This document shows positions 44,440-56,071 of a stretch of 64,000 bases of DNA, piece after piece (the stretch's first letter is position 1; the number at the start of each line of letters is the position of its first letter). Where the stretch lies: the NCBI GenBank assembly GCA_034509495.1, contig CM067503.1, positions 25,799,768 through 25,863,767 on the forward strand, given 5' to 3'. Made by a program: the position numbers and the translations under genes. Source of the stretch: Acestrorhynchus altus (lineage: Eukaryota; Chordata; Actinopteri; Characiformes; Acestrorhynchidae). A model generated the notes under the pieces. That model did no database searches and was not told where the DNA came from. It worked only from the letters and a program-made list of their open reading frames with translations.

Positions 44440-44730
44440 GAAAAAATTGCTCTCAGAAACTTGGAACAGATTATATAACAAGCAAAGATCAATAACCGGT
44501 AGAATAAATACAGGCGAGACGAAGGGCATGAGTCAGGAAACAGAAACGGCTCAAACATGGACAGACTGATAATGATAAACATGGGTACTGCGTTAAGGGT
44601 TACGAGGCAAAGCTAGACACTGAACAGTCTGATAGGCTGGTTTAAACACTCTCCGGACCAGGTGAATACAATCAGAACTCCAGGGATCAGAATGTGAGTC
44701 ACATGATCAGTCAGGTGTTAATTTATTTAA
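44440..44730 (-). mobile_element. LTR-like repeat fragment, second family
   Basis: Shares GAATACAATCAGAACTCCAG and CACATGATCAGTCAGGTG with the repeat at 29320-29720. The remainder (GAATAAATACAGGCGAGACG ...) is diverged. Ends are not visible. Confidence 0.5.
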
Positions 44731-46199
44731 TTGGTAATGCTGGGTGAAGCATTATATCTAGGTAAATTACAGCATTTTTTAATCTGTATATTCAGGATTA
44801 ACACCTTCTTAAACAAAGCTATAATCATTTTCGTGTTTGACAGCTTTTTGATAAAATATTGTTTCACCTTAAATGGTGTAGTTCAACCTGGTGCTTGAGC
44901 CCCCACCATTTATCCTGTACATAGGATGGAAGTCCACGATGTTCAGGATTATTAGAAATGATTTACACATTGATGGATTTGCTGATATGTGTGAGATTGT
45001 TCTGCCCGAGCTCATGCTACACTCATTTTTGAACACTATGTTCAGATTAGAGTATGGCTGATTGAGAACACTTATTGTGAACACTTCTATGTGTTTATCA
45101 ATAGGTTTTGACCATTACAAACATGCTGGACATGTAGACGTATATTGGTATCTATATCTAAGGTTTGATTAAAGGGTTTCATGGTAAATGTAACAGCTAC
45201 AGTCCTGCGTACTGTCACCTGCCTTCACAATGAGGAGTGTAGTAAACAAATACAGATGTTACTGACAAACTTTTTTTTTAGAAAGGATAAAAATATTTAA
45301 AATCTGTGATAAAATATGTGAGTCAGTAAAAGAGAAGGTTAAAATATGGGACAGTCCCAGGACAAACAGGAGGGTTGACAGCCATGGCCTAATACATGGC
45401 AGTTATGTAGCTCTAATATTGAGATGCCTGGTAGTGTAGCATCTCAGCATGTGCACATGTTTCAGGGTTAAGTCACATGCAATGCTGAGTCACATCTGTC
45501 ATTCTGCTGTGCTGAGTACATATTTCTCATGGCTGATTGTGTCTGTAGGTGAAGCTCTGCCACATTCATCCTGCCCTATCCCTGCATGCTTCTTCCTGCT
45601 CCTCCTCCCTCCCTGCTGCTTTCATCTCAGTCTCCTTCACCTCCTGCCAACCACCTCCAAATAGTGCAGTGGAGTGCTCATATGCTAAAGCTGTATGCAG
45701 GCCTGCTTTTTCCACTATGAGTAGACATACACACACACAAAGAGTGTGTCCGGGTCCCTACAGTCAGAGATTATGATCAATGGAGCAGAGTAAGTGAGAG
45801 AAGAACAGATGAGATGGCCAGATGATGAGAGAAAGGAAGTAGGAAGATGGAGGTTGAAGAAATTTTGTCAGAGATGGAGAGCAAGCTGAAACAGTGAAAG
45901 AGTGAAAGGCTTAGATGTCAGCCTGACTGGAGAGAGGTTGTGAAGTGAAAATACAGAATGGTCTGAGAGCTAGAATGAAAGGATTGAGAAATTGAATATC
46001 AGAACTATTTATCATAATATTTTTGATGATTATTACTCCATTGATAGAGGAACACAAGACCTGCATTCAGGTTTGTACAACAGCCTGTTTGCCCAACAAC
46101 AACAACAACAACAATAATAATACTAATAAAAATTTTTACTTTTAAATAATTTAAAAGATGAATCACTCTACATAAATTTAAACTGTTATCATAAGTGTA
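44731..46199. other. unannotated sequence
   Basis: No gene supported. A purine-rich stretch lies at 45780-45960 and a (CAA)(ATA) tract at 46096-46125. Confidence 0.4.
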
Positions 46200-46505
46200 C
46201 ACAACTGTCATTTTGATTTTATATATAACAGAGTAGTGTCTCTCAGTATGGGGTCGGGTATAACCTAACATGCCAGACATCTCGGCATGGAGTTGTAGAG
46301 GTTCCTAATGGTGTCCTGTTATAATCCATCTATTCCATATAATATTCTTACTTATCAAAAATTCACTGGTTGTCTCTACTAAGACAAAGTGGGATTCGTC
46401 ACTGGAGATGAAACACTGCTACTTTGAGTGACTACATGACAGTCTGCAGTTGTATTGCAGTCTTGCATTGCAATCAGTTGATTTCTTCTGGGTGCAGCAG
46501 TTTTT
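46200..46505 (-). mobile_element. Tc1-like transposon fragment (copy 3 of 3)
   Basis: The reverse complement carries CACCCAGAAGAAATCAACTG (as 4548-4567), a GACGAATCCCACTTTGTCTT block (decayed SDESxFxLS with the first catalytic Asp) and, after a deletion, AACACCATTAGGAACCTCTA - GAGATGTCTGGCATGTTAGG - CATACTGAGAGACACTACT as in 21405-21500. Stops and the deletion make it dead. Confidence 0.7.
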
Positions 46506-47827
46506 TTGTGGATGAGTGTATATGAGCTGTTCTTTGTAGGGTTGATGTTGGGGGATGGAGAGCTGTGGATTAATCTTTTGTGGAAATCGTGGAAATGGCC
46601 GTCAAGGAATTGTATATGTGTAGCCTGTCATGCTTCCAGCTATACATTTAATATGCCTTATATTATACATTACATGAACTGTTCTTAGCCAGCTAGTTTG
46701 CGGACTAGCATATAGACAACTATAAAAAAGAGAGCATATTTCCAGCTTGCTGTATAGTTTAATTTGCCTTATTGTTTAATTGGTATAAATACATGCTAAC
46801 TATATTTAATGTATTGAAGGATATATAATAGAGAGATGTAGTTGAGGGACTCAGCTAAGGTCAGTGCAACTTTGCAGAGCTGCATTCCATCAACCAGCAG
46901 GTCAGCAGGTGAAATATTATGATAAAAATGTCAAGAAACAATTTCATACATAATTAATTAAATGTGAAGAATTAGGTGAATATGCTAAGGCTATATTAGA
47001 AAGCTGATCATTTGGTACAACAAACCAGAAAACAGGTCTGATCCTGCCTGAAACCAGTCACTCAACTTCATTCAGGTTTGAGCAATGAATGAACAAAGCT
47101 GTTATAAACACAATCATGGAATTCACAGCTGTGGATGAGCCATTGTTTTCTGTAATGGAGGTTTTCCACACTTTCTGAATTTCTACCTTGAGACTCTAAA
47201 GAGTATGTAGAAATATTTTATTCTGATCAAAGGTGTAAAATTGGAAGGTCTTGAAACTTCTAGCAAATGTGTGTGAGTAAAAACCTTGTAAAGAGAGGTA
47301 GGGCCAAGTGATTTGTCAAGGAAGGAATGAAGATGTGGAATTCCAGTCTCCTGGTAGAACGTTTGCTAAAGCTTTCACAAACATGCAGTCCTCCTAACAC
47401 ACTGTCTTACCAGACGTGTTTAATCTGGTGTTAGGGTACACACAACAGCCAGTTCCAAGCTAATACACACATCACACTGCTCAGCAGGTCAGACCTGTAT
47501 ACTGTAATGTATAACAATCTGTACTGTATAACAGTCACAAGGGCTATAAATAATTACCTTATCTTCCAATTCATATTTTGATGTAACCTCTAAGAGAAGT
47601 CTGGTACAGGTGGTAAAAAATCTGAATGACAGATATGGAAAGAAAGAGCGAGAGAGAGGAAAATCCAGTGAGCTGGTGGCTTTTTTCATGTTTGTTTGTG
47701 TAAATTATGCCGTTCCACTCGACTGGGTGGTGTCTGTGTGCATAAATCATCATTACGCTCAGGCAGCTCCTTTCAGCACAGACCACAAGACCCTTACACA
47801 CTCAACAGGCTCATTGGCTCATTGGCT

Positions 47828-47828
<1 letters not shown>
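46506..47828. other. unannotated sequence
   Basis: No gene or recognised element. Confidence 0.4.

Positions 47829-47867
<39 letters not shown>
47829..47867. repeat. (GT)n microsatellite
   Basis: A pure GT run of about 19 units, preceded by a small tandem GGCTCATTGGCTCATTGGCT. Confidence 0.96.
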
Positions 47868-48204
47868 CAGTATCTCTCTGTATTGTCCTACAGTAACAGA
47901 TGACCTTGTTCAGTGTGTGTGCCTGTGGTGGGTGACGGAGATGAAGCTCATGCTGTGTATATCCACTCTGATATCTGCCCCTGATAACAATTACTGAATT
48001 TTAGCTGCAGGGACAGGAATAATGAGCCAACTAAAGTCTATACAGTTTTTTTTTCCAACACATAGTGTCACTGCTAAACTGAGAACAGTCCACTGACCAA
48101 AAATATCTATCCAACAATCCACTGTCCTGTGATCATTGATGAAGAACTAAAGGATGACCAACACAAATTGTTCACAAATAGATGAGCTTCTGTCTGTGAC
48201 TTTA
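47868..48204. other. unannotated sequence
   Basis: No recognised feature. Confidence 0.4.
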
Positions 48205-48578
48205 CATCTACAAGGTGGCGCAACTAAGTAGGAGTGTCTAATGAAGTGGGCAGTGAGTGGACATAGTGTTTAAACACTCCAGCAGCACTGCTGTGTCTGA
48301 TCCACTTGTACAGGCGCAACCCACACTAATACACCACCACCATATCAGTGTCACTGCAGTGCTGACAATAACCCACCACCCACGTAATACCTGCTCTGTG
48401 GTGGTCCAGTAGGGTCCTGGCCATTTGAAGAACAGTGTGAAAAGAGGCTTACACAGTATTCAGAGAAAAAGATGGACTACAGTCTGTAATTGAACGAAAA
48501 AGTGCTGCTCTATGGTGAATGGAGCTGATGAAAATGAACAATAAATTCATGTGAATGTTATAGCTGATCAGGGTAACA
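48205..48578 (+). mobile_element. MITE, common fish family
   Basis: Contains AACACTCCAGCAGCACTGCT, GTGTCTGATCCACTTGTACA, CACCACCATATCAGTGTCAC, TACCTGCTCTGTGGTGGTCC and ends AATGTTATAGCTGATCAGGG. I recognise this as a widespread fish nonautonomous DNA element with no coding capacity. A terminal scrap of the same family may be at 15283-15312. Confidence 0.7.
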
Positions 48579-49838
48579 ATTGTCAATTGTGGCCAGGCAG
48601 AGTAGTTGGCAAATGCAGTGCCACCATCATACTATTCTGTGGTTCAAAAACCAGAAGAGAAATCATCTGGAAGGAAGGCCTAGTTACACTACCACATTTT
48701 CTGTGCATAGGCATGTTTTGCCCAGGAAAAGTTGGCTCTTGCTGTTCTCTGGTCTACCTGACTAGGTACGTAGATGCTTATGTGAACTGAGAATAAAGAA
48801 TAAAGTTGAATGTATTTATTTATCATCCATCATCACCCATCATCCTTACGTTTATACAGGTTTCCAGTACGGTACATGTCTACCTGAATTTGCACTTGTT
48901 TCTTTCCATGCCAGATCTCTCTATTCTACTCTGTGTGATTGCTTTGTATGCAAATGAAGAGAAAGAAGAGAAACTATATTCCTGTGAAACTTTATTTTCA
49001 ATTTACTCTTAGAACCTAAGGTCTGCATTTTGTAGCCAATTACATGCTATATTCTGAGCTTCATATCTTAAGATTAGAATATCCTACAAATATGATAAAC
49101 ATATCATAACAAAATACAATACTAACTTACTACAGCTTCAAGCCTATCTTACTTACCCTATGTGACTACATGGTATGGGACCATGGGTATGCTGACTCTG
49201 ACTGAGCAGTGAGAGAGGTCGGTGCTGATGATGTCACTGATGCAGATATTGGGTGATAGAGGAAAATGAGAAGGGAAGGACTGTTTGTTCTCTTTGTTAG
49301 CTCACACAATGTTCAGTTATAATTCTCAGAATTAAAGTAATGAGAAAGGACATTACTGATACATATATAAAAATTAAAATAAAGGATATTATTTATTGAT
49401 GAGAACTGGTGATTATTAGCAACCTGTTCACTTTTTTCATTTGTAAATTATCTTTATTATGCACTGAAAAAAGTGGTTCGACTAATCAACCTAAAACATA
49501 TGTCACATGGCTGTGAATTAAGTTCAAAAGCATCAGACTCCATTCATTCAAGGCACGGACACATTTACAGTAGATTATAAACTTCTTCAATAGACACTCT
49601 GACTCTGCCACCCCCTGTATCCTGCTTTCTTTCTAGCTTTATTATTCTTTATCCTCAATTCCCATTTTCTCTTATTTTCTTCTCCTTCCTCTCATCTGGT
49701 GTTTCTCCATCTTGCCCTCCCCCTACCTTTCTCTCTCTCTCTTCTCTGTCCAGAAAACTAATAGCTTCTTTCCATCCCTCTCTACCTCCACTTTCCTGCT
49801 TGGCTGTCCTCCAGACCTGCTGTGTCTGCCAAAAAATG
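48579..49838. other. unannotated sequence
   Basis: No gene supported. Pyrimidine-rich around 49620-49760. Confidence 0.4.
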
Positions 49839-49873
49839 TGTGTGTGTGTGTGTGTATGTGGTGTGTGTGGTGT
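49839..49873. repeat. imperfect (GT)n microsatellite
   Basis: GT run broken by TATG and GGTG. Confidence 0.93.
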
Positions 49874-50529
49874 AGTGAAGAGTGGCACATTGCTCTTCAT
49901 CCTTCTCCAGCTCCCTTTTCTCTCTGCCTTTCATCTGTCCCTTCCCTACAACCCTTCATTCCAAATCCCGGTTTCCCTGCGCTGTGTGACAATCCAGGCC
50001 CTCTGGCCATGGTAAGGTGGGTTTCCTGATCTGTACTCAAAGTATGAGGGGTATTGGAAACTGCTGGTTAAAAAAAAAAATCAATCAGCTTCATTCTGAC
50101 GCATTGAAGTGAGCTGATGCAATCTACTGCATGCAGCCCAGCCCCTTTTCTTCTCTTTCTTCCACTCGTTTCTGGCTACACATCTGTTAAACACACTACC
50201 ATCCCCACTAATGGCCTGGGAATATCAATGGGTCTCAAAGCATGCTGTGTGTGAGAGATTTGATGGTTTAATTCAGGTCAAATTTCACTTGTTTTAATAC
50301 TTGTATTCTGCATTCCTTATGTTTGTTTGGATTGACTGCATTCATCTTGCATGTTTCAGGTGATAGAAACATTCAGGCTCCTGCAGATGATGAGGATGAT
50401 CAGGTTACAAATACCTGTGGGGTGTGCAGTGGGATTTATTGGGATTCATTGATAAAATTGCAAAGGCCTCTTGCTTGCCACTCTATTCCATAATGTATAT
50501 TGATGGTCTGCAGTTACTCTGCAGAGTCC
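49874..50529. other. unannotated sequence
   Basis: No recognised feature. The upstream part of the unclassified repeat might begin here. Confidence 0.35.
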
Positions 50530-50761
50530 TCTTTTAGATATTGGTTGTGAAGATCCTGCTTTGACATGCAAAAACAATTCTTGAAAGGAAGCGATTTTCA
50601 TTCACAAGTTGTGAAACATACTGATTGTCTGTGTATCTCGGTTTCGTCTTTTGGACAGAATTCCAAGGAGAATTTCCTATAGACTGGGATTTCTGCCACT
50701 CCTGGTAGATCTGTATGAGCATACGGTTCAATACTTTCATTACACTATATATCTATATATC

Positions 50762-50792
<31 letters not shown>

Positions 50793-50995
50793 CTATAAAA
50801 ATAAATTTTGATTTGATTTGCCTATAGCCTTTTGCACACCCAAACGCATTCGCTCCTTTTCATTAACATCTGCTTTGTGACCCATTTTCCACACAAAGGG
50901 CATTGACTGCACTGTACCACCTCTTCTAATTTCTGTTAATCCCATTGCACACCCTGCAGTATTCATAACCCCATTATCCAAACCTACCAAAAGAG
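50530..50995 (-). mobile_element. unclassified dispersed repeat, copy 1
   Basis: Reverse-complement segments match 57630-58000: AAAATGGGTCACAAAGCAGA with GTGGTACAGTGCAGTCAATG (from 50870-50925), then the frame VLNRMLIQIYQEWQKSQSI, and finally GAAGCGATTTTCATTCACAA on plus near 50587. The frame 50990-50793 (VQSMPFVWKMGHKADVNEKE) and the frame 50740-50534 are both open, which suggests decayed coding sequence. A TA array (50744-50786) and a LINE-tail scrap (50794-50820) lie between them. I do not recognise the family. Confidence 0.5.
50744..50786. repeat. (AT)n microsatellite
   Basis: AT run with CTATAT interruptions inside the unclassified repeat. Confidence 0.93.
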
Positions 50996-52034
50996 TGGTC
51001 AGGCAGCAGAGTGGTTCAAAACAGTACTTTGTGGCTGTTTCTTATTTCTCTTTGTTTGTCATGTTCTCTGTGTCCCTCTCCCTTCTTGATGATCAATTTC
51101 ATTCTATTTAGGGTGCTTTATTGGTGGGAGAAACAATGCTGGATTTATATTTCTGAGGATGAGAATATTATGAGAACATAAACTAAAACATAAAATGATT
51201 TTTTGGATTGAAACTTTATTGGTTTTTTTTAAATGATTAATAGAGGATTAGATGTGTGTAAAGGTGTGTGCTGTGGGTCAAAGTTGGATGTTTTGACCAA
51301 TAAGTATGTTTGATACTGCAGTTTTTAATGTGATTTGTCATTTTGTTTGAATGATGGAGCAGCCTTAAGCTGTAACCACGCCATTTTTGCAGGATGTCAC
51401 CTTAGAAGCACTGTATAAATACAATATTTCAGTTTTTTATTATAGAGAAAAACTATATGGTGTATGTACAAATGCAGACACAAGAAAAAATTATAAATGT
51501 TGAGGGGTTTGTGGTATTAACCAAGTGCTCTGTTTTGAACTTCTTTTATAAGAATGAGAAATTATAGAAGCGACATTCAGTAAAATAGCAGTGTGTTAGC
51601 AAATGTACATTAACTAGTTTGATGTCTATAAAGAACCTTTCAAAGTAGAGATTGTCAGGTTTAGCTCAGTTTAAATGACCCCTAGTGTGAGTGCTTTGAT
51701 AGTGGTGTTAAAACAACTAAGAACACTACAATGTACAAGAGACATTTACACAGACCTAACACAGGATGAACCGTCGTTTCTTCTCTTTGACAGGCTTTGA
51801 TGTTTGATTGTTTTGCCACACAGATGTTTTTGATCCTTTCTTCATGACTTTTGAATCAGAATGGGAAAGCATTCAGAAAGTAAGCAATTGTAATTTTTCA
51901 TGTTTTGCTACCTCACAATTTTAAAATGATAATTGATTATTTGAGGATTTGCATTATTTCATTTACAGAACATACCTGAATATCACTTTGAACATGTAAT
52001 TTTTTGTATTGTAAAGCAAACAACAAATATAACA
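50996..52034. other. unannotated sequence
   Basis: No gene supported. Confidence 0.4.
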
Positions 52035-52470
52035 AAATAACAGAATACATCAGTGTGCATAACTTTTCAGCCCTCTAAAGTCAGTACTTTGTAAAGCCTC
52101 CTTTTGCTGCAATTACATCTGCATGTCACTTTGGATAAGTTTTTATTTGGTCTCTGTGCTGCCTCTCTGATAAATGAACATTTTGCCCAGTCTGAGAGTT
52201 TTGGTGGGTGGCTCTTTCTTGTTAGGTTAGTGGTGGCACCATGTTCTTTCCATTTATTGACAATGGGTTTGATGGTGCTCCAGTGTATCATTAGAGATTT
52301 GGATATTTTTTATAACCCTACCCTGGTACTTCTCAACAACTTTGTCCGTGAATTGGTCTTCATGGTGCTTCAGGTCCTTCCACAAAATGTCTATTGTATT
52401 AAGGTCAGAACATTGGGTTGGTCATTCCAAAATAATAACTTTATTTTTCTTTAAACATTCTTTGGTAGAA
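52035..52470 (-). mobile_element. Tc1-like transposon fragment
   Basis: On the minus strand a transposase N-terminal segment (to 52067) is followed directly by the element 3' end (52130-52035), which matches 36780-36870. The catalytic domain is deleted. Sequence further right (52300-52470) is a decayed continuation of the N-terminal side, including a GTACCAGGGTAGGGTTATAA block. Confidence 0.75.
52131..52291 (-). pseudogene. Tc1-like transposase N-terminal fragment
   Basis: The minus frame reads WSTIKPIVNKWKEHGATTNL, then PPKLSDWAKCSFIREAAQRP. This is the paired-type DNA-binding region of Tc1-like transposases, with the recognition helix followed by the GRPPKL-type link. It breaks off before the catalytic domain and fuses to 3' UTR sequence. 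Confidence 0.8.
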
Positions 52471-53497
52471 CAACTTGTTTGCCTAGGGTCATTGTCTCTG
52501 CATAACCCACATTCTCTTGAGATTCAGCTCATAGACAGATGAGATCTGACATCTTGCCTCATCTTTGCTGGTATAATTAAACATTAGTATGCAGATGAGT
52601 GATGTCCTGTTGGAACAGCACACCCTTGGGCTTTTTTGGGCAGTAAGTGTAATGAAGACCAAAGGTGTTCTGGCATTGTATTAAATTGCACCCCATGCCA
52701 ATTTCAGTGGATATGTATGACAACAAATGCTGTTCTCAAAGCTGAACATGTTACAAAGAATAATTATTCTACACTGTAGACTCTAAACTTGATTTTCCTT
52801 CTGAGAATACGTCTCAATGCTGCAGGCTCTTAATAGTGTCCATTAATGGCACCTTGAGGATACCAGATACCTTTGTTGAATAAGTCAAAAACAAAGAAAC
52901 TTTACATAGCAGATAAGTGATTCTTTAAAATATGCATGTGTTGGCCCTGATCCTGATTGAGACATCTTGATACTTGATACTGGCCTGCTGCAGCCAGAAA
53001 TGTCCACTGAAATAATAAAAAGTTCCCACTTGTTTTTTCCAGAGTTGTTCACCTATGTGGCTTTTGTAAGTCTCACTGGCTATAACGTATGACCCTGGAT
53101 GCACAGAGATTTTTTTAGTTAAATCAAGCTGTTGTGCACTGTGACACCTCTGATTTCCAGCAGTGGAGAGTGGAGGGTCCGTCACGGGTTAGCGGGCAGG
53201 TGAAGTTCCCCTGAAGTGTCCTATCGATTTCTCTCCTTGCAGAAACCCTGGTGGCAAAAATCTATCCTTGGCAACATCAAATAGCTCTCAGATGCTTTTT
53301 TCCCTGCTTCTCTTGCGCCTGCTGTGGGAGTGAAGGAAGGCCCCTGAAGTCATTTTTGGAGCCTTTTCAGGACTGAGCCATGGCCTTTTGTCCCTCTGCT
53401 GGGAGGAGGAGTGTGTGACCTGAGAAGTGTGTGACAGTCAACCCACCAAGGTGCTAAAAGCTCTTAATAACAACACTGGCCATGTCAACACTCCTGA
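52471..53497. other. unannotated sequence, part probably repeat
   Basis: The 52480-52760 stretch (CATTCTCTTGAGATTCAGCT ... GTTGGAACAGCACACCCTTG) has the texture of a minus-strand Tc1/Tigger-like remnant but no readable motif. 53160-53500 is unique and moderately GC-rich. Confidence 0.35.
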
Positions 53498-53767
53498 AAA
53501 CTCACAAGGGGAGGGCGACCTTTAGTTGAGTTGACTCGAACCGCCACAAAAACAGTCAATGTGACACTGAAGACCGACTGCCCATTGAACCAAATCACAT
53601 CTCTGCAGAAGCTAGTCAACGTGACACTGAAGACCAATCGGCCATTGAGTCAGTTCACTCTGCTGCTCATGCAGTTACTGTGGAATCGCACACCAGCTGC
53701 ACATTGTGTAAAGACCAAATTAACCGCTGCCAAAGCAGCTAGTAAGTCCCATAGACTAAGTGGCTAA
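53498..53767 (+). other. unrecognised open frame with 20-residue tandem repeat
   Basis: An open stretch of about 89 codons without an ATG, bounded by stops. Two 60-bp tandem units (53555-53614, 53615-53674) encode VNVTLKTDCPLNQITSLQKL and VNVTLKTNRPLSQFTLLLMQ in frame. Many differences between units are codon-changing, so there is no clear sign of selection. It could be an exon remnant or chance. Confidence 0.25.
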
Positions 53768-53937
53768 GTAACACTTTCAAACAACTGAGAGAGCCCAATC
53801 AAAAGAACCTTTGCGTTACAACACACAAAAAAATGTTAAGTCCCTAACACGTATGATGTTTCTTTTTAATATTAATGCTGAACAAATAATAACCAAAAAT
53901 GACATGGATATGGTAAATGCTTCCAGGTGAAGCATTT

Positions 53938-54376
53938 AAAATGAAGGGTAAGGAGGTGTTGACCTCAGCAGAAACTCTGGCAGGTTCAGGTAACGAATTG
54001 AAGGCTAATAAGTAAACATAACCCTACTGCATAAATATTAACATATATTATTTAGTGTTTGTCTGAGTAGAAAAAAAGAAAATGTAACAATTATGGCAAG
54101 GCAAAAAAAACAACAACTTTTACCTGATGTTGGACTGACAACTGTACAATGTATAGTCACCTACATTACACAAAGCATCATAAGAATGTGATGCTAATGC
54201 TGATTGTGTTGTTTGGGAAAATATTTTAAAGGCATCAAAAAATACTAACCACTAGTTAATTTATCTAAGTTCAGTCATAGGGCATACTGGATACCATCCA
54301 TCAATCTTCATCCTGGTCAGGGTTGCTGTGGATACTGCAGCTTACCCAGAATTATTGAGCCCAAGGCAGGAATATC
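53938..54376. repeat. left arm of a 1.3-kb inverted repeat
   Basis: Pairs with 54773-55235 in reverse complement at roughly 85-90 percent by eye, from AAAATGAAGGGTAAGGAGGT (outer) to CCAAGGCAGGAATATC (inner). Confidence 0.9.
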
Positions 54377-54772
54377 CACTGAACAGGACCCCAGTACAGG
54401 GTACCACAAACGATCACACCTAGGGGCATTTTGTATATTTTTTGGAGTCATTTGGAAACTGGAGTACCCAGAGGAAACCCACACAGACACATGGAGAACA
54501 CACTACTCAGAGACAGAGACACAAATGGGGATCAAACCCAAAGTCTCAAGCCCCTGGAGTTTGATTCACGTACTGCTGCATCAACATGCCACCATAAAGG
54601 ACATCACTCAACAGACTCCCAAATATGGTTTGGGAGGGCCCAGTTTGTATTCATTTTGACAAGTGACTTCTATACTTGTAGGAGAGGACATTCCCATACA
54701 ATCACCAATTGTATTGTCATTAATGATGATTTACATATACAGCTTAATAAAAAACAATGCAGTGTTTAACTT

Positions 54773-55235
54773 GATATTCCTGCCTTGGTCATGAATGATT
54801 CTGGCTAGGCTCCGTATCCACAGCAACCCTGAACAGGATGAAGTGGATAAGAAGACTGATGGATGGTATCAAACTATGACTGAACTTAAGATAAATTACT
54901 AGGGTTAGGATTTTTTGATGCCTTCAAAATATTTTCCCAAACAACCCAATCAGCATTAGCATCACATACTTTTCTGTCAAGTAGGTGACTATACATTGTA
55001 CATTTGTCAGTCCAATCCGAGTTCCTCATGCTCTTCAACATTAGGTAAAACTTGTATTTTGTTTGCCTTGCCAAAAATGGTTACATTTTCTTTTTTTCTA
55101 CTCAGACAAACACTAAATAATATATAAGTTAATATTTATGCAGTAGGGTTATGTTTATTTATTAGCCTTCGATTCCTTACCCAAACCTGCCAGAGTTTCT
55201 GCTGAGGTCTAGACCTCCTTACCCTTCATTTTAAT
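54773..55235. repeat. right arm of a 1.3-kb inverted repeat
   Basis: It has about 20 bp (near 55015-55040) not present in the left arm. Its minus strand carries a 62-codon frame (55074-54886) including MARQTKYKFYLMLKSMRN and ANADWVVWENILKASKN, which has a protein-like composition; the left arm homologue is broken. Confidence 0.88.
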
Positions 55236-56071
55236 GAATATGGCAGTTGAGAATAAAGCACCAAACTATGAGTAAAAGTTGAATTTAAATCAGGGATCCA
55301 GCTGATCTCCTGTCAACCTTTGTTGTCACTCCTCCTCCACATATTGCCCCTGTCTTCAGCATATTTTTTTTCTTCTCCTTATCCTCTCTGAGGGGGAGCT
55401 TGTGAGTTTGTAGCTGCAGTTTTGTGCCCCCAACCCCTTTTTTAAATAGTGACAGCTGCGTTACAGTGGCTCTGTTTAGCATGTTAGGTGTTAATGGGTG
55501 TCTTACCTAGACAGAGAGAGGGAAGTGAAGGTGAAGTGGGCAGATGAGACAAATTACAATATGAAAGAAAGGAAATGCCGAGGAGATGGCAAAAATGGAT
55601 TGGAAAGGAACAACTCCTACCCTTCAAAACAGAAATGATTCTAAAGGATAATATGAGAGAAGCAAATCAGGGTGTGGGTATAGGTCTTAGAGAGGTGAAG
55701 CCTAGACCTAATTTGCCTCAGCACCAGACAATCTCTACTTTAATCACATACTGGGCTGTCAGACAGGGCTGAGGATCACAGGGTCCTGCATCCCACCAAA
55801 GCCACATTTGAAGTGTCAGCCTGCCTGCCTTTTGTGTCTGGTTCAGGTAGCTTATAGGAGAAGTTCAAGTTCAGCTGGGTAAAACAAACACAAGAATCCC
55901 TTGTGATTCTCCTTTCATAGTAATTACACAAATAGATTTTTGTACTCATTTTGACACATGGCACTATTAAATACCATGTTTCAATTATGGTTCTGCATTT
56001 AGACTCAATTTGATATTTTAGTATCCATTCCTCACTCCTATAACTCAAAAGTCTCCATTATATTACACATA
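55236..56071. other. unannotated sequence
   Basis: No gene supported. Confidence 0.4.

Larger units (their letters stand above)
53938..55235. mobile_element. foldback-type element
   Basis: Two arms of about 440 and 463 bp flank a spacer of about 396 bp (54377-54772). The spacer carries a SINE-like series on the minus strand (GGAGTACCCAGAGGAAACCC, ACACAGACACATGGAGAACA), also seen at 26.9 kb. The inner arm ends contain the tail of that same common repeat in both orientations (GTTGCTGTGGATAC). The structure could be a foldback transposon or two head-to-head copies of a host repeat. Terminal target duplications are not obvious. Confidence 0.7.
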
